Below, in pieces: positions 44,087 to 52,711 of a stretch of DNA of 64,000 nt. Under the pieces are notes generated by a model. That model ran no database searches. It was not told the origin of the DNA and worked only from the letters and a program-made list of their open reading frames with translations. Source of the stretch: Crocinitomicaceae bacterium (GTDB taxonomy: Bacteria > Bacteroidota > Bacteroidia > Flavobacteriales_D > Crocinitomicaceae); contig JAQXBM010000035.1 of NCBI GenBank assembly GCA_029252405.1, positions 1 to 64,000 on the forward strand, in the 5' to 3' direction. Numbering within the stretch: position 1 is the first letter of the stretch; each line of letters starts with the position of its first letter. Made by a program: the position numbers and the translations under genes.

Positions 44087-44701
44087 CTACTTCGTGAGCA
44101 TCACGTTTAAATCAAAAACAATCTCTGGAGAAATTGCTCCTTCTCCTTCTTGAGACAATCCTGGGATACCCAATGAAGAAAAGTCCATTGTAAAATTCCC
44201 TTTGATTGAAGCTCCATTCTCATCAGAAGACAACTCAACTGCAACATCTTGCGTAAGCTCACTTCCTAAAATCATCAATGTCGTCGATAAGTTACCATCT
44301 TTGTACTCTCCCAACTTCACTTCTACTGAAGGGAAGTCTGGCGTGTTGAAGAACAAGTTTTGTGGGTGATCTTCATCAACCATAGTTCCTTGAAGGTGTC
44401 CTGCTAAATAATCAGATTTTGGATCTTCTAAACTTGTGTCGTCAATTGTCGTCATGTCAATAACAAATGAACCTTCAGTCAATTCACCATTTTCCATTGA
44501 AACCGATCCCGATTTGAAATCAACTGTTCCTGCGTGAAAATAATCGTCGCTAATAGAACCTTTCCAACCTATTGATGAGTTCCCTGCATCTAAGCTATAC
44601 GTTACTACTTCTTCATCCACTGTTTCATCAGTAGTTGACTCTGTGCATGCTGCTAATGACAACGCTCCTGCTGCCATAAAAAAGATTCCAAATTTTTTCA
44701 T
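44087..44701 (-). CDS. YceI-family lipoprotein
   Basis: 204 aa. Lipoprotein signal MKKFGIFFMAAGALSLAAC (lipobox LAAC). An acidic Thr-rich linker (TESTTDETVDEEVVTY) precedes the YceI lipocalin-like domain: SLDAGNSSIGWKGSISDDYF, GSFVIDMTTIDDTSLEDP, HLQGTMVDEDHPQNLFFNTP. YceI proteins bind isoprenoid-type lipids in a beta barrel. Here it is membrane-anchored, facing the periplasm. Ligand unknown. Confidence 0.92.
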   Translation of the reverse strand: MKKFGIFFMAAGALSLAACTESTTDETVDEEVVTYSLDAGNSSIGWKGSISDDYFHAGTVDFKSGSVSMENGELTEGSFVIDMTTIDDTSLEDPKSDYLAGHLQGTMVDEDHPQNLFFNTPDFPSVEVKLGEYKDGNLSTTLMILGSELTQDVAVELSSDENGASIKGNFTMDFSSLGIPGLSQEGEGAISPEIVFDLNVMLTK

Positions 44702-44825
44702 TTCTTTCGTTTAAGTTTAGACAAATATACAATTAATTTACCGTGGTAGATATAATTTTGGGAAATTTCCTCTCAACAATTGAATTGCCAAACCTAATTT
44801 CGGTTAAAACCGTATCTTCGAACCA

Positions 44826-45578
44826 ATGAAATTCAATCTCGACGAAAAACACTTCATTGACACGGCGAAACCACTGGACATTTCCATTGCCCTGTCAGCT
44901 TCGGAAAAGAATCCGAGAGCTTGGTACGTGGATCCGCCAACAATGGAGCCTGTGCGCTCAGAGCATTACACCGGATCAATAAAAGAAGGAGGATCAGTGA
45001 ATTTCAGAAACATCAAGTTCAATCCGCACGGACACGGTACCCACACAGAATGCCTCGGTCATATTACCAAAGAAGTTCATTCAGTAAACAACGTACTCAC
45101 AAATTTCTTCTTCAAAGCACGATTGGTTTCCATTCTACCCAAAAGGATAGCGCGTGAAAACGGGGATGTTGATTTTGTGATTGGACCTGACCAGATTGAT
45201 CTTTCAAACTTTGATGGAGAAGCCCTCGTGGTTCGATCGCTTCCCAACGATGGCACTAAGCTCCATTCTAACTATTCGAATACGAATCCACCGTATTTCG
45301 ACATACGTTGCGTGGATAAGCTGTTTAAAGGAGGGATTGATCACCTATTGATCGATTTACCGTCGGTCGATAGAGAAAGTGACGGCGGTGCACTTGTATT
45401 CCATCACGCCTTTTGGGAAGTACCAAAACGTCCAAACTTTAAACGAACAATTACCGAAATGATCTTTGTCGATAATTTAATTGAAGATGGGGATTACATT
45501 TTAGAGATTCAGATGGCACCGTTTCAAAACGATGCGTCACCCAGTCGACCAGTGTTGTACAGAATTGAAGAAGTTTAA
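44826..45578 (+). CDS. Cyclase-family metal-dependent hydrolase (kynurenine formamidase-like)
   Basis: 250 aa. The cyclase superfamily metal site HxGTHxE with later His is visible: NPHGHGTHTECLGHI (H70, H73, E75 and H79), followed by VVRSLPNDG and LIDLPSVDRESDGGALVFHH. Family members include arylformamidase (KynB) and hydrolases of unknown substrate. Without other tryptophan-catabolism genes nearby the exact substrate is open. Soluble, no signal peptide. Confidence 0.85.
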   Translation: MKFNLDEKHFIDTAKPLDISIALSASEKNPRAWYVDPPTMEPVRSEHYTGSIKEGGSVNFRNIKFNPHGHGTHTECLGHITKEVHSVNNVLTNFFFKARLVSILPKRIARENGDVDFVIGPDQIDLSNFDGEALVVRSLPNDGTKLHSNYSNTNPPYFDIRCVDKLFKGGIDHLLIDLPSVDRESDGGALVFHHAFWEVPKRPNFKRTITEMIFVDNLIEDGDYILEIQMAPFQNDASPSRPVLYRIEEV

Positions 45579-45610
45579 ATCCACAGCAGACCTTACTTAA
45601 CTATTGGGCA

Positions 45611-45642
45611 CAAAAAAAGAGCTGATCTTCCGATCAACTCTT
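45611..45642 (-). terminator. Candidate terminator on the - strand
   Basis: AAGAGcTGATC (45617-45627) pairs with GATCAaCTCTT (45632-45642), one mismatch, loop TTCC; on the - strand it is followed by TTTTTTT (45612-45618). It lies about 420 bases past the LytTR gene and about 95 bases past the decayed frame at 45737. Confidence 0.65.
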
Positions 45643-45736
45643 CCGTAGTAGTAAATTAATTTTCTTTTAGTAATAGTTTTCAACAACAACATCTTCCGAA
45701 GAAGAATAAACCTTAACTAAGTAAGAAATAAAAAAA

Positions 45737-45900
45737 TCAGGCATTTTCTTCGAGCTCTGCTTTCGCACGCTTCAAAACAAAATGGTAGATATTAAGAACT
45801 GTTATACTCTTTATCAAACTAGAAAATGAAACTGCATCTCCAAGCAGTATTCTACCATCTATATTTCAAAGTTTCGATCTAGAAGAAAATAGCCTGACAT
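45737..45900 (-). pseudogene. Possible decayed small gene
   Basis: On the - strand AAGGAG (a rare purine-rich ribosome-site-like string here) precedes ATG at 45900, and the frame reads MSGYFLLDRNFEI then TAG. One base shift continues as an open frame DGRILLGDAVSFSSLIKSIT... VLKRAKAELEENA ending at 45737. The combined 50-odd residues look protein-like but match nothing I recognise. Chance cannot be excluded for so short a stretch. Confidence 0.3.
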
Positions 45901-45954
45901 CTCTCCTTATTTCTAGTACTAATATAAGGTAAGATATCGAACCTACGCGCGTAG

Positions 45955-45984
45955 ATGAACATTTGTGTAATTCGGATGAACAAA
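45955..45984 (-). promoter_or_regulatory. LytTR-type direct repeat candidate
   Basis: On the - strand TTTGTTCAT and AATGTTCAT (45984-45976 and 45963-45955) are nine-base direct repeats separated by 12 bases, the architecture known for LytTR-domain regulators. They lie between the LytTR regulator gene and the decayed frame. Only GTTCAT is shared exactly. Speculative. Confidence 0.35.
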
Positions 45985-46064
45985 AGGGTATTTTGAACGA
46001 ATTTTAACTTTTGCCTTAGACTTCGATTCTAAAATTAACTCGAAAAGTTTGCGTGGCTGTCTGA

Positions 46065-46811
46065 TTATAAGTTCTCCAGTCTCTTGAAAAACACTTCTCT
46101 TTTGGCAGGAGACAACGGCACTTCAGAACCATCTTTCATAACCACTGCTCCACCGTTCTTTTTGTCATAACGATCGACGTAATCGATGTTAATCAAATGT
46201 GATTGTTGAACCCGTAAGAAGTTGTGCGACGCGAGCAGTGTTTCGTATTCCTTCAAGGTCTTTGAAACCAAGATTTTCTTATTATCTAGTAAGAAGAAAG
46301 AAGTATAATTTCGATCTGCTTCGCAACGGATAATTTGCCCCAATTCTACCACGTGAACACTTTCTTGTGTTTTCAGCACCAATCGACGCTTTTCGTTGGA
46401 TTGGATGTTTGTATTTAAGGCTTCGTATTGAGTAGAATCTTTGGAATTTCCATCAACCGTTAAAATCGCTTTTTCAAGTGCTGCTTTCAATTCAACAGCA
46501 TCCACTGGTTTCAGTAAATAATCGAGTGCACTGAACTTGATTGCCTTGATGGCAAATTCCTCATGCGCCGTGATGAAAATCACTTCGAAGCTTTTGTTTT
46601 CAATCGATCGAATCACATCGAACCCAGTCCCATCAGGCATTTGGATGTCCAAAAATACAATGTCTGGATTGTGCTTCTCAATAGCTTTAATTCCCGATTG
46701 TACGTTTTCACCTTCGGCAATTGCTTCAACATCTAACCCAAATGAATCAATCATTTTGGCGATTAAAGCTCGCGTCCTATTTTCGTCATCGATGATAAGT
46801 ACCTTTTTCAT
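46065..46811 (-). CDS. LytR/AlgR-type response regulator (LytTR DNA-binding domain)
   Basis: 248 aa from ATG 46811 (a longer frame to 46841 would overlap the kinase gene). The receiver domain (about 1-120) has acidic pocket IIDDE, phospho-acceptor D55 in IVFLDIQMPD, T81 and K101. The LytTR domain (about 145-248) shows RLVLKTQESVHVVELGQII, CEADRNYTSFFLLDNKKILV and LRVQQSHLINIDYVDRYDKK. It lies ten bases after the kinase gene, so is in its operon. LytTR proteins bind paired direct repeats; one candidate is at 45955. Confidence 0.94.
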   Translation of the reverse strand: MKKVLIIDDENRTRALIAKMIDSFGLDVEAIAEGENVQSGIKAIEKHNPDIVFLDIQMPDGTGFDVIRSIENKSFEVIFITAHEEFAIKAIKFSALDYLLKPVDAVELKAALEKAILTVDGNSKDSTQYEALNTNIQSNEKRRLVLKTQESVHVVELGQIIRCEADRNYTSFFLLDNKKILVSKTLKEYETLLASHNFLRVQQSHLINIDYVDRYDKKNGGAVVMKDGSEVPLSPAKREVFFKRLENL

Positions 46812-46821
46812 TCCTTTAGTT

Positions 46822-49065
46822 TTACAGTGTAGTTTCAACATTATACGGCAACGCGATTAACACGCGAGTACCGGTTTTGGTTTGGCTGTCAAAGTCCTCA
46901 ACGTGCATGAATCCCTCAGTTCTGTACTTCGAATTTAAGTTGTCGATGCGTTCCCTGGTTATTTCCATGGCCATACTTTTATGGGCAGAACTCTTTTTAT
47001 TTTGTCTGGATGAGTCCCTTCCAATTCCGTTGTCTTCTATTGTAATATTAAGCATTCCTTTTTCCTTCGCAAAGCGAATTCGAATAAAGCCGCCTTCAAT
47101 TGTGTGTAATTGTCCATGTTCGATGGAATTTTCGATGAACGGTTGTGTAATCATCGGTGGAATGATTGCAAATTCATCGGCTAATTCACCTTCTGTTTCG
47201 ATAAAGAACTGAAAACGGTCTTCGAATCGCAATTTTTGCGTCTCTAAATATTTGTTCAAAATTTCAACTTCTGTTCGAATTGGTATAAATTCCTTCGGTG
47301 AATTCTCCAAAATCAATCGCATCAATCGAGAGAAATTGACCAAGAACTTAGTGGAATTCTCAATGTCATTTTCATAAATGTAACTTTGAATTACGGACAT
47401 GGCATTAAAAACGAAGTGTGGATTCATTTGCGCCCTCAGCAGCGTCTGGGACATCTCCGCCTCCTTTCGTTCCTGTTTAATTTTGGTCTGATTCCAGCGA
47501 TAGAAAATAATGACACCCGCCAAAACCACAATAATCAAAAAGGCGATAATGATGTAACGTTGAAGGTTATTTCTCAGCTCACCGTTCTCAAGCTTTGTCT
47601 GCGAGACGTACTGATCTTGCCTTGCTCGCTCCATAGAATCGGCCTGTAACGTAATCAAACGCTCGCGCTGTTCGGATCGGTAGGACTCACTTAATTCGGC
47701 AATTTTGGTTGCTGCTTGAATGGTCGTGTTACTGTCCAAATAATCGAGGTACAGTTCCATGTACTTTAGTGCTTCATCCTTATTGTTGATCTCTTTGTAT
47801 ACTTCGGCAATTACACGGTAAGTATTGTAAATCTGATTTTTCGACCCGAACTTCTCACGCTTCTCGATAGAACGATTCAACCACTTCAAAGCACTCGCGT
47901 ATTTCTTCTGCTTTTGAAATACCGTTCCGACATTATGATATACGCCTGCAATTTTCTCCTTGTTACTGGTCGACTCGTAATAAATCAGTGCTTTGTTGAA
48001 GTTGTTGACGGCGAAATCATAGTTTTTCTGCTCTTTGAGAATCAAGCCCAAGATATTGTGCGTTTCTCCAAGGCCATTGAAGTCGTTAAGCTTCGTTAAA
48101 TACTTGATTGATTTCTGCGTATTGTTCGTTGCCAAATTGTATTGCTTACGATTGAGTTGTACCTGAGCCAAATTCGTCAAGGCAAGTGCCATTTGACGGT
48201 AATCTCGAATTCGTTCGGCATAATTCAAGGACCGGTTAAAGTAATACTCCGCATCATCTAAGTTGAGAATGGTGGTTTGCGATTGCCCAATCTCACGCGA
48301 AAATTTCGCCATCAAGAAAACATTCTGAACTTCTTCTGCGAGCTGCAAACTGATCAAGTTTTTCGCCACACTCAACTCCACCTGACCGAAGAAATCATAG
48401 ATCTCAGCTTGAATATTAAACGATTCCGCTGATAAAGCCTTATTACCCGTTCGCCTCGCATATTGAATAGCCATTCCTGCATAATACAAGGCCGAATCCT
48501 TGGCACTTTCGTGCATGAAATTCAATGCTAGAAACGAGTGTGCTTCAGCCAATTTTGTCGTGCTTCTGTTCTTATTCGCCAGTTTTAGGGCCATTTTAAG
48601 GTAGAAATCACCTGTTTCTGTCTCTAATACACTGCTGTGATAATATCCGAGATGAAGGTAGACTTTGAACCGAACCTCATCAGAATTCAACTTGTTCAAG
48701 AAGGGTTGACATGCCAATATTTTCCGAGAATACTCCTCATTATCTCCTTGAATTCGAGCAACACGCGCACTAAAAAACAAGGCGTTGAAACGGATCGAAT
48801 CGGGGAAGTTTCTACTATTCTTGAGAATCACCTCCTGCAAGGAATCGGCTAAATAAATGTCGTGATCAGCATAGTACTCGCCCAAGGCCATCATTCGCAT
48901 GAACTTTCTCGTTGGATCCTGCTCTGCCTTATACGACTTGATTAATTGCGCTTCACCCGTCTGACTATAAACATCAAACGAACAAAGACTCAACACAGCA
49001 ATAAGTGCAACTCGAAGAAATCTTGAGGAGTGTCGGACAGTTGTATGGAGTTGAATTTGATTCAC
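46822..49065 (-). CDS. TPR-containing LytS-type sensor histidine kinase
   Basis: 747 aa. There is no ATG near the N-terminus; GTG 49065 (TTG 49074 in frame is an alternative) is the most plausible start, giving a signal or anchor helix (RVALIAVLSLCSFDVYSQ). A periplasmic array of TPR helices occupies about 35-475 (for example ALALTNLAQVQLNRKQYNLA, ETHNILGLILKEQKNYDFAV). A membrane helix (YIIIAFLIIVVLAGVIIFYR) at about 505-525 leads to a coiled-coil and the LytS-type kinase: MNPHFVFNAMSVIQSYIYEN with the His, then ENSIEHG and EDNGIGRDSS in the ATPase domain. Partner of the LytTR regulator. The signal is unknown. Confidence 0.92.
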   Translation of the reverse strand: MNQIQLHTTVRHSSRFLRVALIAVLSLCSFDVYSQTGEAQLIKSYKAEQDPTRKFMRMMALGEYYADHDIYLADSLQEVILKNSRNFPDSIRFNALFFSARVARIQGDNEEYSRKILACQPFLNKLNSDEVRFKVYLHLGYYHSSVLETETGDFYLKMALKLANKNRSTTKLAEAHSFLALNFMHESAKDSALYYAGMAIQYARRTGNKALSAESFNIQAEIYDFFGQVELSVAKNLISLQLAEEVQNVFLMAKFSREIGQSQTTILNLDDAEYYFNRSLNYAERIRDYRQMALALTNLAQVQLNRKQYNLATNNTQKSIKYLTKLNDFNGLGETHNILGLILKEQKNYDFAVNNFNKALIYYESTSNKEKIAGVYHNVGTVFQKQKKYASALKWLNRSIEKREKFGSKNQIYNTYRVIAEVYKEINNKDEALKYMELYLDYLDSNTTIQAATKIAELSESYRSEQRERLITLQADSMERARQDQYVSQTKLENGELRNNLQRYIIIAFLIIVVLAGVIIFYRWNQTKIKQERKEAEMSQTLLRAQMNPHFVFNAMSVIQSYIYENDIENSTKFLVNFSRLMRLILENSPKEFIPIRTEVEILNKYLETQKLRFEDRFQFFIETEGELADEFAIIPPMITQPFIENSIEHGQLHTIEGGFIRIRFAKEKGMLNITIEDNGIGRDSSRQNKKSSAHKSMAMEITRERIDNLNSKYRTEGFMHVEDFDSQTKTGTRVLIALPYNVETTL

Positions 49066-49092
49066 GCTTATCAAAAATACGAACTTTCGATG

Positions 49093-49117
49093 TCGAATCG
49101 CTCGAATCGCTCGAATC
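49093..49117. repeat. Nine-base tandem repeat between kinase and leuS
   Basis: TCGAATCGC occurs twice in tandem (49093-49101, 49102-49110) and a third partial copy (TCGAATC) follows at 49111-49117. It lies in the shared upstream region of the kinase and leuS. It may be a slippage-prone array. Confidence 0.6.
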
Positions 49118-49154
49118 TAATGATTTCTTTCTGACTCGTATCGCCGCAAATCGC

Positions 49155-49162
49155 TATCTTTG
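49155..49162 (+). promoter_or_regulatory. -7 element of leuS (TATCTTTG)
   Basis: TATCTTTG fits TAnnTTTG exactly, 24 bases before the leuS ATG, consistent with a short leader. No good TTTG at the -33 position; TTTCTG lies at 49128-49133. Confidence 0.55.
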
Positions 49163-49186
49163 CACCTTCAGTTTTTATACATCATC

Positions 49187-51979
49187 ATGGAGTACAATTT
49201 TCAAGAAATAGAGGCAAATTGGAGAAAGTTTTGGGCGGAAAATAAAACCTTCGCGGCAAAAGATCATTCAGATTTACCAAAATACTATGTGTTAGACATG
49301 TTTCCCTACCCATCTGGGGCAGGATTGCACGTTGGTCACCCACTTGGATATATTGCTTCGGATATATTTGCCCGCTACAAACGAGCTCAAGGATTCAACG
49401 TACTTCACCCGATGGGATACGATTCTTTTGGCTTGCCTGCGGAACAATATGCGATTCAAACTGGACAGCATCCACGCATCACAACGGAACAAAACGTCGC
49501 TCGATACCGCGATCAATTGGATAAAATTGGCTTCTCCTTCGATTGGGACAGAGAAGTACGAACGTCTTCACCTGATTATTACAAGTGGACGCAATGGATT
49601 TTCAAGCAATTGTTCAATTCATATTACGACGTAACGCAAGACAAAGCTGTTTCCATTTCTGCACTTATTGCAGAGTTTGAAGCAAAAGGGAATGCCAACG
49701 TCAACGCCACAACGGATTACGAAGGAACGTTCACTGCAGCAGAATGGAATGCATACTCAGAGAAAGAAAAGGAAGCGCGATTGCAAGAATATCGATTGGC
49801 TTTCTTGGCTGATTCTTGGGTAAACTGGTGTCCTGCACTTGGAACAGTTTTGGCGAATGATGAAATCGTGAATGGAAAATCGGAACGAGGAAACCACACT
49901 GTAGAGCAGAAATTGATGCGCCAATGGTCAATGAGAATCAAGGCGTATGCTGAGCGCTTATTGACAGGATTGGAAGGAATTGATTGGACAGACTCACTCA
50001 AAGACATTCAACGTAACTGGATCGGAAAATCGATTGGGGCGTCTGTGACATTTACTGTAGATGGAGGGGTGAGCGGAGCCGATCCCCGTGTTATTGAAGT
50101 CTTCACAACTCGACCTGACACCATTTTTGGAGTTTCCTTCATGGTCTTGGCGCCTGAGCATCCATTTGTTGACGAAATCACGACAGACGAATACAAAACA
50201 GAAGTTGAAAATTACAAAGCTTCGGCTTCTTTGAAGTCTGAGCGCGACCGACAAGCAGATGTAAAAAACATCTCAGGTCAATTTACTGGAGCGTATGCCA
50301 TTCACCCATTTTCTGGAGAAAAAGTTCAGATTTGGATTGGAGATTACGTACTCGCTTCCTACGGAACAGGTGCTGTAATGGCGGTTCCTTGTGGTGATCA
50401 GCGCGATTGGGATTTCGCTAAGCATTTCGGAATTGAAATCATCAACATTTTTGAAGATGTAGATATTGCAGAAGCAGCCTACACTGAAAAAGAAGGAAAA
50501 ATTGCCAATTCTGATTTCCTTTCAGGATTGACAGTCAAAAAAGCCATGAAACGTGCAATTCACGAAATCGAAACGCGTGGATTTGGAAAAGGAAAAACGA
50601 ACTACCGCTTGAGAGACGCTGTTTTCTCACGCCAACGATACTGGGGAGAACCATTCCCTGTTTATTTCAAAGATGACCTTCCTTACTTGGTGGAAGACGA
50701 TCAATTGGCGATTACACTTCCGGATGTAGACAAATACTTGCCGACAGAAGAAGGTGAGCCGCCGTTGGCGCGCGCAACTGACGAGGCTTGGGGAGACCAA
50801 CTCCAAGGAGATCGCATGGATTACAACACAATGCCAGGTTGGGCGGGAAGCTCATGGTATTTCTTGCGATACATGGATCCGCACAATGAAAACGAATTCG
50901 TTTCTAAAGAAAAAGTGGAATACTGGAACAACGTCGATTTGTACATCGGTGGTTCTGAGCACGCAACAGGGCACTTGTTGTACTCACGTTTTTGGACTAA
51001 GTTCTTGTATGATATGGGATATATTCCATTTGACGAGCCCTTCAAAAAGTTGATCAACCAAGGGATGATTTTGGGGAGAAGTAGTTTTGTGTATCGAACG
51101 GAGGACACGAATCAATTTGTGACGAATTCAAAGAAAAAAGAATTCAAAACCACACCCATTCACGTTGATATCTCACTCGTTGAAAACGACATTCTCGATA
51201 TTGAAGCATTCAAAAATTCTCGTGAAGAATATGCCAATGCTGAATTCATTTTGGAAGATGATGGAACCTACATCTGCGGACACGAAGTTGAAAAAATGTC
51301 CAAATCTAAATACAATGTTCAAACGCCAGACGAGCTTGTAGAAAAATTTGGTGCGGATACGCTTCGTATGTACGAAATGTTCTTAGGACCATTGGAGCAA
51401 AGTAAACCATGGGACACTCAAGGAATTAACGGAGTGCACAACTTCCTACGTAAGGTGTGGAAATTGGTACACGACCGCAATGGAAACATCATCGTTACAG
51501 AAGGTGAGCCGACAAAAGATGCCCTGAAAACATTGCACAAAACCATCAAAAAGGTGGGGGATGATTTGGATCGGTTCTCATTCAATACGGGAGTTTCAAA
51601 CTTCATGATTTGTGTGAATGAGTTAACGGATCAGAAATGCAATAACAAGAGCATCATTGAGCAATTGGTGGTACTTCTTTCATCTTATGCTCCGCACATT
51701 TGTGAAGAATTATGGGTGAAGTTGGGTCACGAAGCTGGAACGGTTGGAACGCAGCCTTTCCCAACATTCAATGCAGATCATTTGATTGAAGCGAATCACA
51801 AATACCCGGTTTCATTTAACGGAAAAATGCGATTCATGCTAGAGCTTCCAACTACTTTGTCGAAAGATGAAATTGAAAAGGAAGTATTAGCCCATGAAAC
51901 GGCTCAGAAATGGCTGGATGGAAACGATCCCAAAAAGGTGATTGTTGTTCCTGGAAAGATTGTGAACGTTGTAATTTAA
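49187..51979 (+). CDS. leuS: Leucyl-tRNA synthetase
   Basis: 930 aa from ATG 49187 (a longer frame to 49160 is not needed). Charges tRNA-Leu. The class I signature is GAGLHVGHPLGY (HIGH) and the late KMSKS is in EVEKMSKSKYNV. The CP1 editing domain has the threonine-rich TTRPDTIFGVSF and GTGAVMAVPCGDQRDWDFAK. A Bacteroidota-type insertion near residues 155-205 (ALIAEFEAKGNANVNATTDY) is present. At about residues 292-301 the editing domain contains GGVSGADPR, encoded by a copy of the dispersed palindromic repeat (50066-50087), which looks like an in-frame insertion. A strong terminator follows. Confidence 0.97.
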   Translation: MEYNFQEIEANWRKFWAENKTFAAKDHSDLPKYYVLDMFPYPSGAGLHVGHPLGYIASDIFARYKRAQGFNVLHPMGYDSFGLPAEQYAIQTGQHPRITTEQNVARYRDQLDKIGFSFDWDREVRTSSPDYYKWTQWIFKQLFNSYYDVTQDKAVSISALIAEFEAKGNANVNATTDYEGTFTAAEWNAYSEKEKEARLQEYRLAFLADSWVNWCPALGTVLANDEIVNGKSERGNHTVEQKLMRQWSMRIKAYAERLLTGLEGIDWTDSLKDIQRNWIGKSIGASVTFTVDGGVSGADPRVIEVFTTRPDTIFGVSFMVLAPEHPFVDEITTDEYKTEVENYKASASLKSERDRQADVKNISGQFTGAYAIHPFSGEKVQIWIGDYVLASYGTGAVMAVPCGDQRDWDFAKHFGIEIINIFEDVDIAEAAYTEKEGKIANSDFLSGLTVKKAMKRAIHEIETRGFGKGKTNYRLRDAVFSRQRYWGEPFPVYFKDDLPYLVEDDQLAITLPDVDKYLPTEEGEPPLARATDEAWGDQLQGDRMDYNTMPGWAGSSWYFLRYMDPHNENEFVSKEKVEYWNNVDLYIGGSEHATGHLLYSRFWTKFLYDMGYIPFDEPFKKLINQGMILGRSSFVYRTEDTNQFVTNSKKKEFKTTPIHVDISLVENDILDIEAFKNSREEYANAEFILEDDGTYICGHEVEKMSKSKYNVQTPDELVEKFGADTLRMYEMFLGPLEQSKPWDTQGINGVHNFLRKVWKLVHDRNGNIIVTEGEPTKDALKTLHKTIKKVGDDLDRFSFNTGVSNFMICVNELTDQKCNNKSIIEQLVVLLSSYAPHICEELWVKLGHEAGTVGTQPFPTFNADHLIEANHKYPVSFNGKMRFMLELPTTLSKDEIEKEVLAHETAQKWLDGNDPKKVIVVPGKIVNVVI
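50066..50087 (+). repeat. Dispersed palindromic element inside leuS
   Basis: GGGGTGAGCGGAGCCGATCC sits within leuS and shares GAGCGGAGCCGA with the element at 37573-37584 and, inverted, TCGGCTCCGCTC with 12441-12452. The ends GGGG...CCCC add a stem. It is read in frame as G-V-S-G-A-D-P-R. Confidence 0.6.
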
Positions 51980-51996
51980 TCAACAAACGGAATACT

Positions 51997-52030
51997 AAAA
52001 GCCACATTTCACTTAAGAAATGTGGCTTTT
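51997..52030. terminator. Bidirectional terminator
   Basis: Perfect 14-base stem AAAAGCCACATTTC (51997-52010) / GAAATGTGGCTTTT (52017-52030), six-base loop. Separates leuS from the convergent lipoprotein gene. Confidence 0.95.
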
Positions 52031-52037
52031 CCATATC

Positions 52038-52568
52038 CTACTGCGACATGGGAGGATCATTAAATACTGGATCTCCCTGATCACATTCAATCCAACAGTG
52101 TGCACCACCTAAGAAACAGCAGTCATTCTGTGCTTGGATGATTAGCTTAGTGAAGCACTTTCCAACATTTCCACTGATTATGTTAGTTAAGCTAACACAA
52201 GCAAACGACCCAGCTGCAAATTGCCCAATGGTCATATATTGTGGAGTTTGTCCAGGTTCAATTCCTGGTCCCGACATTAGCAATTCCATCGGTTCATCTG
52301 CCTTTGTAATTGCTAGCAGGTACTTGTACTTCTTTCTATACTTCGTCCCTTCGATTACGGTGTCATTCGTGTAAAAATTTCCCTCATCAATGACGGCTTC
52401 ATCTAGTGTCGTTTCATCCACTTTTACATCGTTTTCAAACGTAATAGTTGTGTAGTAGTCCTTTCCAAAGTGTTTCTCTTTCTGAGCTTGGTATTTATCG
52501 ACCTCGCTTTGGCAACTGAAGAGAGCACATGTTAATGCGATAGTTGCGAATAGTGTTAGTGTTTTCAT
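52038..52568 (-). CDS. Cys-rich lipoprotein, 176 aa
   Basis: Lipoprotein signal MKTLTLFATIALTCALFSC (lipobox LFSC). The mature part has a charged N-terminal region (KYQAQKEKHFGKDYYTTITF) and a C-terminal Cys cluster (FTKLIIQAQNDCCFLGGAHC followed by WIEC) suggesting disulfides. No family recognised. It is alone on the - strand between terminators. Confidence 0.75.
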   Translation of the reverse strand: MKTLTLFATIALTCALFSCQSEVDKYQAQKEKHFGKDYYTTITFENDVKVDETTLDEAVIDEGNFYTNDTVIEGTKYRKKYKYLLAITKADEPMELLMSGPGIEPGQTPQYMTIGQFAAGSFACVSLTNIISGNVGKCFTKLIIQAQNDCCFLGGAHCWIECDQGDPVFNDPPMSQ

Positions 52569-52711
52569 ATCATGTGTTTTATAATTTACACATGTTGGTG
52601 TCGAGAAAAGCGTATTTCCTAACCAATTAAAGGAAACTAATCCGAAAAAGTCATTCCGGTTTCAAGAAAGACTGTGAACGTTGCAGGTTAAGAATGGAAT
52701 CAACCGCGATA

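Larger units (their letters stand above)
45579..46064. other. 486-base gene-poor region with a probable decayed small gene
   Basis: Between the cyclase gene and the end of the LytTR regulator gene. Besides the entries below (terminator at 45611, decayed frame 45737-45900, direct repeats at 45955) it contains the 12-base palindrome CTACGCGCGTAG (45943-45954). No intact gene is visible. Confidence 0.6.

Noticed and set aside
50066-50087. Frameshift or sequence error in leuS at the repeat
   Set aside because: The reading frame stays open through the element and the editing-domain motif TTRPDTIFG follows in frame.
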